A stretch of 64,000 nucleotides of DNA from Acidobacteriaceae bacterium (lineage in GTDB: Bacteria > Acidobacteriota > Terriglobia > Terriglobales > Acidobacteriaceae), in NCBI GenBank assembly GCA_003138515.1, contig PLGG01000017.1, positions 137,031-201,030 on the forward strand, given 5' to 3'. A model generated the notes under the pieces. It was not told the origin of the DNA. It worked only from the letters and a program-made list of their open reading frames with translations, and searched no databases. Shown here in pieces: positions 17,920 to 25,832 of the stretch; position 1 is the first letter of the stretch, and each line of letters begins with the position of its first letter. A program made the position numbers and the translations under genes.

Positions 17920-18549
17920 TTACCAAAACGACTCACCCCCCAACCCCACAAACCTCCCCAGCCCCGCGTCCCACTCCTCAATCCGCCCCGTCAAAATGTC
18001 GTAGTACCACCCGTGAACCGTCAGCCTACCCTCGGCCATCGCGCTCCGCACCGGCGTCTGGGCCTTCAGATTTTGGAGTTGCGCCACCACGTTGCCGCGA
18101 ATCAGCGACGCCAGCTCCGCGCTCTCTCCATCGGCCGGATTCAGCGGCTGCCGGTACGCGAACGCCGTCTCTACCTGCTCCAGCCAGCGCCGCGCCTTGG
18201 GCAGATTCTCCAGGCTCTTCAGGTCGAGCGCCGCCTTCAGTGCTCCGCAGTCCGAGTGGCCGCAAACGATCGCGTGCCTCACCCTAAGCACTTCCACCGC
18301 ATACTCGATCGTGGCCGTCACCCCGTCCACATCCTGGCTTGTAATCGGCACCACGTTCCCGATGCTGCGCGAAATGAACAAATCCCCCGGCTCCGTCCCC
18401 AGAATCAGGTCCGGCAGCACGCGCGAATCCGCGCAGGTAATAAATAGCCACTCCGGCGTCTGTCCCTCCGCCAGCAAATGAAAGTGGCTCTTCCTTGCCG
18501 GAAACACCTCGGCCAGGAACTTCTTGTGTCCCTCAATCAGCCTTTGCAT
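17920..18549 (-). CDS. Beta-class carbonic anhydrase
   Basis: A 209-residue beta carbonic anhydrase. Zinc ligands are visible as C39 and D41 in CADSRVLP, and H98 and C101 in CGHSDCGALKAAL. R43 forms the usual Asp-Arg dyad. SRSIGNVVP is also conserved. The enzyme hydrates CO2 to bicarbonate in the cytoplasm, supplying carboxylases and pH balance. The gene is single. Confidence 0.95.
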   Translation of the reverse strand: MQRLIEGHKKFLAEVFPARKSHFHLLAEGQTPEWLFITCADSRVLPDLILGTEPGDLFISRSIGNVVPITSQDVDGVTATIEYAVEVLRVRHAIVCGHSDCGALKAALDLKSLENLPKARRWLEQVETAFAYRQPLNPADGESAELASLIRGNVVAQLQNLKAQTPVRSAMAEGRLTVHGWYYDILTGRIEEWDAGLGRFVGLGGESFW

Positions 18550-18700
18550 TCTTGCTCATCCGCTCCATTCTCGCCTCCGGCAAACGCCCTCCGCGTCAGG
18601 CTCACGCGTCGCCCGTCTCAGCCCAGCCTATCGTACGCAAGCGGCGCAAATCGCGCCGCCACGTCCAGCGCGTCTATCCTTAACAAGAGGAAATGGCCCG

Positions 18701-20161
18701 ATGCTTCGCTTCCAAAACTCTTCGCGCCTCGCAATTCTGTCGATTCTGCTGCTGACCCTCACGACTCGCTACGCCCCGGCTCAATCTCCAAACCAATCAC
18801 CGAACCAATCCCCCAACCAGACTATCGACGCCATCTCGCCCGATCTCCGCAGCCGTATCGACCGCATCGCTGCGCAGGTCCTCGAAGCCACCGGCGTGCC
18901 CTCCGCTTCAGTCGCCGTCGTCCAGCACGGCAAGCTCGTCTACACTCACGCCTACGGCTTCGCGCGCCTCGCCACCGATTCCTCTCCCGCCGTTCCCGCC
19001 ACGCCCGACATGCGCTACTCCATCGGCTCCATCTCCAAGCAATTTACGGCGGCCGCAATCCTCCTGCTTCAGGAACAAGGCAAACTGTCTATCGACGACC
19101 CCGTCAGCAAATACATCCCCGGCCTCACCCGCGGCAATGAGATCACAATCCGCCAAATTCTCTCTCACACCTCCGGCTATCAGGACTATTGGCCCGAGGA
19201 CTACGTAATGACGCCAATGCTCCAGCCCGAAACCGCGCAGCAAATCCTCGACACCTGGGCCAAAAAGCCTCTCGACTTTGATCCCGGCACCGAATGGCAA
19301 TACTCGAATACCAACTTCGTCATCGCCGGCCGCATCGTCGAGATCGTCTCCGGCGAGCCGCTTTTTCAATTCCTCACCGAGCGCATCTTCCGCCCGCTCG
19401 GGATGACTTCCGTCTGGAACTCCGACGCGAACCAGCTCATGCCTCCCGACGCCACGGCCTACTATCGTCACGCTCTCGGCCCGCTGCGCCCCGCGCCCAA
19501 AGAAGGCGCTGGCTGGATGTTCGCCGCCGGCGAGCTCGCCATGACCGCCCACGACCTCGCGCTCTGGGACGAAAGCCTGATTGCGCAATCGATCCTGAAA
19601 CCCGAGAGTTACAAAGCAATGTTCACTGAGATCAAGCTGAAGAACGGCGACGCCACGCACTACGGCCTCGGCGTTGAAGTCCGCGATCGCGACGGCCACC
19701 GCTCCATCGAGCACTCAGGCGAAGTCTCCGGTTTCGTCTCTGACAACCAAGTCCTCATCGACGACGGTGCTGCCGTGGCCGTCCTCACCAACCAGGATGC
19801 CGTCGGCGCCGCCGGCACCATCGCCAAGCTCGCTGCGCCGCTCGTCGCCGGCTACCCGCTCACCGCTCCCGAGCAGCAGGCTCTCGAAATTTACCGCGGC
19901 CTTCTGCAAGGCCACATCGACCGCTCGCTCCTCGCGCCCAACCTCAGCGACTACTTCACGCCCCATGCAATCGCCGACTTCGAATCCAGCCTCGCTCCGC
20001 TTGGCGAGCCGCTCAGCCTCCGCCAGTCCCACGAAGAGCTCCGCGGCGGCATGACCTTCCGCGAATTCGACATCACCTATCCCGACCGCCGCCTCCGCCT
20101 CACCACCTATACCTACCCCAACGGCAAACTGGAGCAGTACCTGGTCGAGCCTACCGAGTGA
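18701..20161 (+). CDS. Secreted class C beta-lactamase-fold serine hydrolase
   Basis: The ATG at 18701 gives 486 residues and has AGAGGA upstream; a longer frame upstream lacks these. The signal peptide is ILSILLLTLTTRYAPAQ, followed by a short SPNQ repeat. The catalytic motif S110-I-S-K113 (GSISKQFTAAA) and Y201-S-N203 are present, and HSGEVSGF marks the third active-site region. This family includes AmpC, DD-peptidases and many esterases. Without a specific context I would call it an exported esterase or peptidase rather than a resistance enzyme. The C-terminal 100 residues look like an extra domain. The stop overlaps the next gene's GTG. Confidence 0.92.
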   Translation: MLRFQNSSRLAILSILLLTLTTRYAPAQSPNQSPNQSPNQTIDAISPDLRSRIDRIAAQVLEATGVPSASVAVVQHGKLVYTHAYGFARLATDSSPAVPATPDMRYSIGSISKQFTAAAILLLQEQGKLSIDDPVSKYIPGLTRGNEITIRQILSHTSGYQDYWPEDYVMTPMLQPETAQQILDTWAKKPLDFDPGTEWQYSNTNFVIAGRIVEIVSGEPLFQFLTERIFRPLGMTSVWNSDANQLMPPDATAYYRHALGPLRPAPKEGAGWMFAAGELAMTAHDLALWDESLIAQSILKPESYKAMFTEIKLKNGDATHYGLGVEVRDRDGHRSIEHSGEVSGFVSDNQVLIDDGAAVAVLTNQDAVGAAGTIAKLAAPLVAGYPLTAPEQQALEIYRGLLQGHIDRSLLAPNLSDYFTPHAIADFESSLAPLGEPLSLRQSHEELRGGMTFREFDITYPDRRLRLTTYTYPNGKLEQYLVEPTE

Positions 20162-21027
20162 CAATGAAAGCGGAGAGACGCATGCCCCGCGTCAAATTAC
20201 CGGCCCCTGAGTCACTGGCCCCCGACGAGCACGCGCCAAGCCGCGCGCATCGCACATACTTTACCTTTGCGATCACCTGCATCAGCCGGTACATGATTCT
20301 GCGCGACCGGGTCTTCGGCCTCTCCAAAAAAGGCCGCCGGCCGGTTGGCATTCACGAGCACGCCTTGCGCCACTCCATCGCGAGCGCGGCCAGCCGGCTC
20401 GACGCAGTGTTTGTCGAGCCGGTCTCTTTCCCCGCGCATGCGGCGGTCCTGCTCTGCCACGGCATAGGCGAAACCGTCGAGCAGTGGTTCGGCGTACAGC
20501 AGTTGCTCGCCGCAAATGGCGTTGCGTCATTGGTGTTTGATTACTCGGGATACGGCAAGAGCACCGGTCGCCCTGACTGGGATCGGTTTGAGCAGGATAC
20601 GGTGGCAGCGTTTACGTCTTTGCGCTCGCTCGCCCCGGATCTGCCGGCCTCTGTGCTGGGTTTCTCGCTCGGCAGCGGTGTGGCGACGGCCACGATCAAC
20701 AGACTCGACGCTCACCGCCTGATTCTGTGCCAGGCCTTTACGTCGTTTCGCCGAGCTGCGACTGCAGCGTGGATTCCCAAGGGGCTCACTCGGCTGGTGC
20801 CGCCCATTTGGCGCGCGCAACAGCCGCTCGCCGATTGCCGCCTGCCTGTCCTGATTGTGCACGGCGAAAAAGACCGGCTGTTTTCCCCGAGGATGGCGTC
20901 GGAGCTGGCCGCGTTTTGCTCTCCCGCCGCGAAAGTTCTCCTGATCCCAGGGACGTCGCACAATCAGCCGTTCCGCCGGCCGCACCTCAACTATTGGGGA
21001 CCCATCATCACCTGGCTTGGTAAATAA
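20158..21027 (+). CDS. Alpha/beta hydrolase
   Basis: A 289-residue hydrolase. The nucleophile elbow is GFSLGSG, the oxyanion region is LLCHGIGETVEQW, the acidic residue is probably in HGEKDRLFS, and the catalytic histidine is in GTSHNQPF. The translation start overlaps the preceding serine hydrolase stop (GTGA), with an ATG two codons later as an alternative, so the two genes are co-translated. The substrate is unknown. A GGxDW lid typical of lipases is absent. Confidence 0.9.
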   Translation: MTMKAERRMPRVKLPAPESLAPDEHAPSRAHRTYFTFAITCISRYMILRDRVFGLSKKGRRPVGIHEHALRHSIASAASRLDAVFVEPVSFPAHAAVLLCHGIGETVEQWFGVQQLLAANGVASLVFDYSGYGKSTGRPDWDRFEQDTVAAFTSLRSLAPDLPASVLGFSLGSGVATATINRLDAHRLILCQAFTSFRRAATAAWIPKGLTRLVPPIWRAQQPLADCRLPVLIVHGEKDRLFSPRMASELAAFCSPAAKVLLIPGTSHNQPFRRPHLNYWGPIITWLGK

Positions 21028-21103
21028 CCGGTCGCTTCACTCCAACGCCCCACTCCAACAGGCCCGCCGAAAGGGTGGCCAAGATCGACCCTTCCGCGGT
21101 GAT

Positions 21104-21250
21104 CTACGACCCGCCCCGCTCTGGCTGCGACTCGTCTTGGCGATCCCGATTCGCATAGTCCTCGTCGAGCCGATCCTTCCTGTTTTCGCGCTCTTCCAAT
21201 TCCCGGCGCTTTCGTTGTTCTTCCCGCTCCTCGCGTCCGTCAGCCATCAT
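21104..21250 (-). CDS. Candidate 48-residue charged small protein
   Basis: In a 359-base gap the minus strand holds ATG-ATG at 21250, with GGGGGAGC just upstream, reading 48 codons to TAG at 21104. The product starts MMADGREEREEQRKRREL, and more than half of it is Glu, Arg, Lys or Asp, with no hydrophobic core. It would form one helix or a disordered tail. The good ribosome site and the biased composition favour a real gene. I know no homologue. The rest of the gap holds nothing else I can see. Confidence 0.45.
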   Translation of the reverse strand: MMADGREEREEQRKRRELEERENRKDRLDEDYANRDRQDESQPERGGS

Positions 21251-21386
21251 CTGCTCCCCCACTTCAGTCTAGTAACTTCAAACGAATCGCGCGAAGCGCC
21301 GCCCGCCTCGTGCGCTGATCAATGCAATTCACTCAACCAAAAAACCCACCGCACGAAGTGCCTTCCGGTAAACTTGAGTCTGACCC

Positions 21387-22781
21387 ATGTTCGAGAACCT
21401 CACCGACAAACTGCAGCGCGTCTTCAAGAACCTTCGCGGCCAGGGCACGCTCACTGAAGAGAACATCGCCGAAGCCCTGCGCGAAATTCGCGTCGCCCTG
21501 CTTGAAGCCGATGTCAACCTCAAGGTTGTCACCGACCTCGTCGAGCACATCCGCGAAAAGGCCGTCGGCAGCGAAGTCCTCACCGCTCTCTCGCCTTCAG
21601 AACAGGTCGTCAAAATCGTTCGCGACGAGCTGGTCTCGCTCCTCGGCAAAGACACCGCCCGTTTCAACTTCGCCTCCAAGCCGCCGACCGTGATTCTCAT
21701 GGCCGGCCTGCAAGGTTCCGGCAAAACCACTACGTCCGGAAAGCTCGCCGCCTGGCTCAAAAAAGGCGGTCATCGCCCCATGCTTGTTTCGGTCGACGTC
21801 TACCGCCCAGCCGCCCGCGAGCAGCTCAAAATCGTCGCCAAACAAGTCGACTCGCGCCTCTATGAAGGCGACTTGAAGGGCGAGCCAGCCGGCTCAGCAC
21901 TTGTCGAGCGCCTGGCGAAAGAAGCCCGCCGCGAAGCCGTCATCATGGGCTGCGACACGCTCATCGTTGACACCGCAGGCCGCCTTCACATCGACCAGGA
22001 TCTGATGGCCGAGATGGAGAGCCTCAAAAAGCTCCTCAGCCCGCAGGAGATTCTCTTCGTCGCCGACGCCATGACCGGCCAGGATGCCGTCAACTCCGCG
22101 CAGGACTTTCATTCCCGCCTCTCGCTCACTGGCGTCGTCCTCACCAAAATGGATGGCGATGCCCGCGGCGGCGCTGCTCTCTCCATTCGCCACGTCACCG
22201 GCCAGCCCATCAAGTTCATCGGCGTGGGCGAAAAACCCGACGCCTTCGAGCCTTTCCATCCCGACCGCATCGTCGGCCGCATTCTCGGCATGGGCGACAT
22301 GCTCTCCCTCATCGAGAAGGCCGAATCCACCCTCGATCGCAAGAAGTCCGAGGAGCTCGCCAAGAAAGCTCTCCTCGGCGACGGCTTCTCGCTCGAGGAT
22401 TTCCGCGACCAGCTCCGCCAGATCAAGAAGCTCGGGTCCATGGAATCGATTTTGAAAATGTTGCCCTCGGTCGGCCCCTTCGCCGGAATGCAGCAAGCCG
22501 CCGGCCAGGTCGACGAGAAACAATTCGTCCGCCTCGAGGCCATCATCAACTCCATGACGCCCCGCGAGCGCCGCAACCACGAAATCATCTCCGGCGCGCG
22601 CCGCAAGCGCATCGCCGCCGGCAGCGGCACCAGCGTGCAGGAGGTCAACCAGCTCCTCCGCCAGTACGCGCAAATGGCCAAAATGTTCAAGCAGGTAGGC
22701 CGCGGCGGCCTCGCCAAAAGCATGATGCGCGGCGGGCTTAGCGGCATGGGCATGGGCAACAAGCAGCGCTTCGGGCGATAG
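21387..22781 (+). CDS. ffh: Signal recognition particle protein Ffh
   Basis: A 464-residue SRP54-type GTPase. The N domain begins MFENLTDKLQRVFKNLRGQG, the G domain has AGLQGSGKTTTSGKLA, DTAGRLHIDQDLM, TKMDGDARGGAALS and GVGEKPDAFEPF, and the M domain is Met-rich with the RNA-binding RRNHEIISGARRKRIAAGSG. It binds 4.5S RNA and signal peptides and delivers ribosomes to FtsY. A conserved housekeeping gene. I did not find the SRP RNA nearby. Confidence 0.98.
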   Translation: MFENLTDKLQRVFKNLRGQGTLTEENIAEALREIRVALLEADVNLKVVTDLVEHIREKAVGSEVLTALSPSEQVVKIVRDELVSLLGKDTARFNFASKPPTVILMAGLQGSGKTTTSGKLAAWLKKGGHRPMLVSVDVYRPAAREQLKIVAKQVDSRLYEGDLKGEPAGSALVERLAKEARREAVIMGCDTLIVDTAGRLHIDQDLMAEMESLKKLLSPQEILFVADAMTGQDAVNSAQDFHSRLSLTGVVLTKMDGDARGGAALSIRHVTGQPIKFIGVGEKPDAFEPFHPDRIVGRILGMGDMLSLIEKAESTLDRKKSEELAKKALLGDGFSLEDFRDQLRQIKKLGSMESILKMLPSVGPFAGMQQAAGQVDEKQFVRLEAIINSMTPRERRNHEIISGARRKRIAAGSGTSVQEVNQLLRQYAQMAKMFKQVGRGGLAKSMMRGGLSGMGMGNKQRFGR

Positions 22782-22805
22782 AATTCTAGGCAGAGGGAGG
22801 ATGCC

Positions 22806-24125
22806 ATGCCAGACAACGGAACCAAGCAGCGCCCGGTGCGCACCCTCACCGTCAAGAACTTCTCCGTCATTAAGAAAGCCAAGTTAGAGTTCGGCAAAAT
22901 TACCGTCCTCATCGGTCCGCAGGCGAGCGGGAAAAGCCTGCTCTGCAAGCTCGCTTACTTCCTCGTCGGGGAGATTCCAGGAATTGCTGTCGAGTCTTTG
23001 CTTGATCGAAACTCATGGACCGACTTTCTGCAGGCAGTTGGCAGGGAATTCGGAGAGAGATTCCTGACGACCGGATGGATTCGAACTACCACCGAGGCCA
23101 CATATTCGTCGCAGCAATACTCGGTGGCAGTTCGCGGTACCGGTGACCCAGTCAACCCCGAAATCACTTTTTCCTTTAGCGCCGACTTTGAGAACCTCTA
23201 TCGGCTCATCAGAAGTAACCCAGCCAAGCAACTCCCGACCGCAAGCCGATCGCGAAATGAGCTTCGGCAGGATTTGTTTGTAGAGATCAGTCTCTTGCAG
23301 GACAGGAAATGTACGCAGTCGAATACCTACATTCCATCTGGAAGGGCATTTTTCACCGAGGCGAGCAAGTCGATCGTTGCGTTGCAGAATCCTGATATGG
23401 ATCAGCTAACGAGGCGATTCGCTGGGCTGATTGCTTGGGATCCGAGATGGAAGGCGGGGTACTTAACGACAGGCAGGAAAGTGATCCAAGAGGTCGAGCA
23501 AGAAATGTATCGGATCGCCGGCGGAACGGTCGTGGTCGTGGGAGGGAAACCACATTTCTTATCCCCAGACGGACGCAATCTTCCATTTTCCGCCGTATCA
23601 TCCGGAACCCTCGAACTGCTTCCGATGTTCAATGCCTTGGACCAATTGGCCTGTTTTCAGGAGGACATTTATGCGCGATCAGCGACCACCAAGAGGTCTC
23701 CCATCGCTGACGTCAGCGATCACAGCCCACGCATCTATTTGGAAGAGCCCGAAGCGCACATCTTCCCAAAGACCCAATATGAACTTGTGAAACTCTTCTC
23801 TCAGCTTGCAAATGATCCCATTCTCAGCTTTGATTGGGTTATCGACACCCACAGCCCGTATATCCTCTCTTCCTTCAATAACCTCATCTACGCCGGTCAA
23901 CTCGGACAGGACGAGCGCTTCAAGAAGAAGATCAAGATTGACGAACGATTCTGGGTCGAGCCGGGAACTTTCAAAGCATACAGCATCCACGACGGAAAGC
24001 TGGAGCCCATCCTCTCCGATTCTGGCCTCATTAATGGGGAGTACCTCGATAGCGTTTCTGAAACGATTAGCAACGAATTCGATGAGATGCTGAGGCTGGA
24101 CTATGGCAAGAAGAAGGCCTCGTAG
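22806..24125 (+). CDS. AAA/ABC-type ATPase, OLD/AAA_21-like, of a two-gene module
   Basis: A 439-residue protein. Walker A is GPQASGKS at 37-44. A signature-like stretch (AVSSGTLELLP), a Walker B (IYLEEPEAH near residue 309) and an H-loop (DTHSPYILSS near 348) follow. Such stand-alone ABC-type ATPases with a short insert occur in OLD, RecF-like and anti-phage systems (Gabija, Septu, PARIS). No TOPRIM domain is present on this protein. GGAGG precedes the ATG. Codon and base use is less GC-biased than in ffh next door, suggesting transfer. The next gene overlaps it by 23 nt and encodes a nuclease-like partner. Confidence 0.88.
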   Translation: MPDNGTKQRPVRTLTVKNFSVIKKAKLEFGKITVLIGPQASGKSLLCKLAYFLVGEIPGIAVESLLDRNSWTDFLQAVGREFGERFLTTGWIRTTTEATYSSQQYSVAVRGTGDPVNPEITFSFSADFENLYRLIRSNPAKQLPTASRSRNELRQDLFVEISLLQDRKCTQSNTYIPSGRAFFTEASKSIVALQNPDMDQLTRRFAGLIAWDPRWKAGYLTTGRKVIQEVEQEMYRIAGGTVVVVGGKPHFLSPDGRNLPFSAVSSGTLELLPMFNALDQLACFQEDIYARSATTKRSPIADVSDHSPRIYLEEPEAHIFPKTQYELVKLFSQLANDPILSFDWVIDTHSPYILSSFNNLIYAGQLGQDERFKKKIKIDERFWVEPGTFKAYSIHDGKLEPILSDSGLINGEYLDSVSETISNEFDEMLRLDYGKKKAS

Positions 24126-24585
24126 AGCTGCCGCGCCTGCGCAGGGTAACCAATGCATCGAATTCAGTCGCGACCCCAACTTGCACGTCAGTGAAAAAGG
24201 GATCGGCGCGACTTTTGTAAATCGTAAGCGCAAGGAACTGCGAAAGATCAAATACGACGGCTGCTACTGCCGGGTCGGCGGAGCGGGGCGCGCCGATTTC
24301 ATCATTGGATTTGACCGCTTAATCGACGTCATCCTTGAGCTCAAGGGTTCAGACCTGAAGCACGCGCTAATGCAAGCGACAGACACGCTGGGTCGATGGA
24401 GAGCGGACGCGATTCATTTTCCGCGGATAGTATGTCTCATCGTTTTTGGCCACACATTCCCGCGAATGAGCTCGAAGCTCGGCGTTTTGGAGCGAGAGTT
24501 CCTTGATGAGCACAACACTCTTCTATGGATTCGGAAGAGTGCCGCAGAGAGGTTCAGCTTTCGAAGGCTCTCGGGGAGACCGTAA
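24103..24585 (+). CDS. Small PD-(D/E)XK nuclease-like partner of the ATPase
   Basis: A 160-residue basic protein whose ATG lies 23 nt before the end of the ATPase gene. The core reads RADFIIGFDRLIDVILELKG: D65, then E79-x-K81 on the next strand, followed by a helix with Gln91 (HALMQATDTL). This is the layout of a PD-(D/E)XK nuclease active site. I therefore infer a DNA- or RNA-cutting subunit controlled by the ATPase, as in defence modules. I do not recognise the family by name. Alternatives are a non-catalytic adaptor or a relic. Confidence 0.75.
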   Translation: MARRRPRRAAAPAQGNQCIEFSRDPNLHVSEKGIGATFVNRKRKELRKIKYDGCYCRVGGAGRADFIIGFDRLIDVILELKGSDLKHALMQATDTLGRWRADAIHFPRIVCLIVFGHTFPRMSSKLGVLEREFLDEHNTLLWIRKSAAERFSFRRLSGRP

Positions 24586-24620
24586 TGACCGCCCTGCATG
24601 ATGCGTCGAGTACGTCCGCA

Positions 24621-24878
24621 TCAGATGCCCAGCTTGCGGTAGAGATCAGCGGCGTTCTTCGCCCGGTGGACTTCTTTGCCCCGCGCCGTCTTGCGCATGG
24701 TTTGCCGCGTGAGCTTGTTGGGCTTCAGGTCGAAGGGAAGCTCGTTCTCGTTGGCCACCCGGGTCAGAACGATGCGGATCGCGTCCGACACTGTGAGTCC
24801 CATTCCGCCGAGCACCTCAGCGGCTCGGTCCTTCACGCCGGCATCGATTCTGGAGCGGACAACTGCATTCGTAGCCAT
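24621..24878 (-). CDS. Orphan RelB/DinJ-type antitoxin
   Basis: An 85-residue protein starting MATNAVVRSRIDAGVKD, followed by AAEVLGGMGLTVSDAIRIVL. This is the RelB/DinJ ribbon-helix-helix family. The start at 24878 follows family convention; an ATG two codons upstream and a longer frame exist. A TACAAT lies six nt upstream of this ATG, which would suit a leaderless transcript. No RelE/YafQ-like toxin gene is on either side, as the module ends against the convergent nuclease-like gene. It is a solitary antitoxin or the remnant of a pair. The C-terminus (RKTARGKEVHRAKNAADL) is unusually basic. Confidence 0.85.
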   Translation of the reverse strand: MATNAVVRSRIDAGVKDRAAEVLGGMGLTVSDAIRIVLTRVANENELPFDLKPNKLTRQTMRKTARGKEVHRAKNAADLYRKLGI

Positions 24879-24970
24879 AAACATATTGTAGCCCAAATGA
24901 GCTACGACTGCCGGCACATGCCAGCCAGCCCGGCGCGCGGCAGGCGAATTCATCTGCAAGAATAAGGAGA

Positions 24971-25645
24971 GTGACCGCCCTCCAGGACCAACTCGACGAG
25001 ATCACCGCCAACACCCGCAACCTCGTCCAGCCCGAGCGCATGGCCGTCAGCGAGCGCGCCGTCGCCGACCTCTTCGCCTCCGGCATCGAAGAAAAAATCC
25101 TCCCTGCCGGCGCCATCGCTCCCGAATTCACCCTCAACGACGCCACCGGCCGGCCCGTCCGCTCAGCCGACCTTCTTGCCCTTGGGCCCCTCGTCCTCAA
25201 CTTCTTTCGCGGCCGCTGGTGCGCCTACTGCGTCACCGAGCTTGAGGCCTGGCGCCACCTCTACCCGCGCCTCCGCGAGTCCGGCGCGCTGCTCGCCGCC
25301 ATCGGCCCGCAAACCAGCCGCCAGAGCGACTTCATGGTCGGCCAGCACTCGCTCCCGTTTCCCGTCCTCACCGACCCTGGCTGCGCCCTTGCCGAGCAAT
25401 TCGGCCTCGCCTATACCATTCCCCAATACCACCGCGATTACTACCGCTCCATCCTCGTCAACATCCCCTTCGTCAATGGAACCGAAAAAATGGGGGGCGA
25501 CCAGAGCTGGTGCCTGATCCTCCCCGCCACCTACGTCCTTGCCCGCGACCGTCGCGTCCTCTACGCCCAGGCCTTCGCCGACTTCCGCGTCCGCCCCGAG
25601 CCTGAAGAGGTCCTCGCCGCCGCCCTGGCCGCCGTCGGCCGCTGA
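24971..25645 (+). CDS. AhpC/TSA-family redoxin
   Basis: A 224-residue thioredoxin-fold protein. The active site is RGRWCAYCVTELEAW, so a CxxC replaces the usual single peroxidatic Cys context. LPAGAIAPEFTLNDATGRPV is the typical first strand. It is probably a peroxiredoxin-like thiol peroxidase acting on peroxides in the cytosol; no signal peptide is seen. The start is taken as GTG at 24971. Its AAGGAG sits very close, so Met24 is an alternative. Confidence 0.88.
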   Translation: MTALQDQLDEITANTRNLVQPERMAVSERAVADLFASGIEEKILPAGAIAPEFTLNDATGRPVRSADLLALGPLVLNFFRGRWCAYCVTELEAWRHLYPRLRESGALLAAIGPQTSRQSDFMVGQHSLPFPVLTDPGCALAEQFGLAYTIPQYHRDYYRSILVNIPFVNGTEKMGGDQSWCLILPATYVLARDRRVLYAQAFADFRVRPEPEEVLAAALAAVGR

Positions 25646-25766
25646 TCGCCTGCGTCGCCCCGCACGGCCCGACCTCTGCGGGTACACCTAACCCCTGATT
25701 TCCGGCCGAATTCCGAAGATTCCAGCCCAAATTTGCATCCGCGCTGACGAAAATAGCATCATATTA

Positions 25767-25787
25767 GTTGACAATAGATCACTCAAT
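25767..25787. promoter_or_regulatory. HAIR-like HspR box upstream of dnaK
   Basis: GTTGACA-N7-ACTCAAT lies 46-66 nt upstream of dnaK. The HspR consensus in actinobacteria is CTTGAGT-N7-ACTCAAG. The spacer length is exact, the right arm matches 6 of 7, and the left arm matches at the TTGA core. The left arm also forms a TTGACA -35-like hexamer, so binding there would block RNA polymerase. The hspR gene is in the same cluster. Confidence 0.5.
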
Positions 25788-25832
25788 CTGCCATCCTGAC
25801 TGCGCTGGATTGAGTCCAAAGGTAGGAAAAAC

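Noticed and set aside
18701..20161. Serine hydrolase as an antibiotic-resistance beta-lactamase
   Set aside because: SxxK and YSN occur in many esterases and peptidases. No AmpC-specific context or regulator is present.
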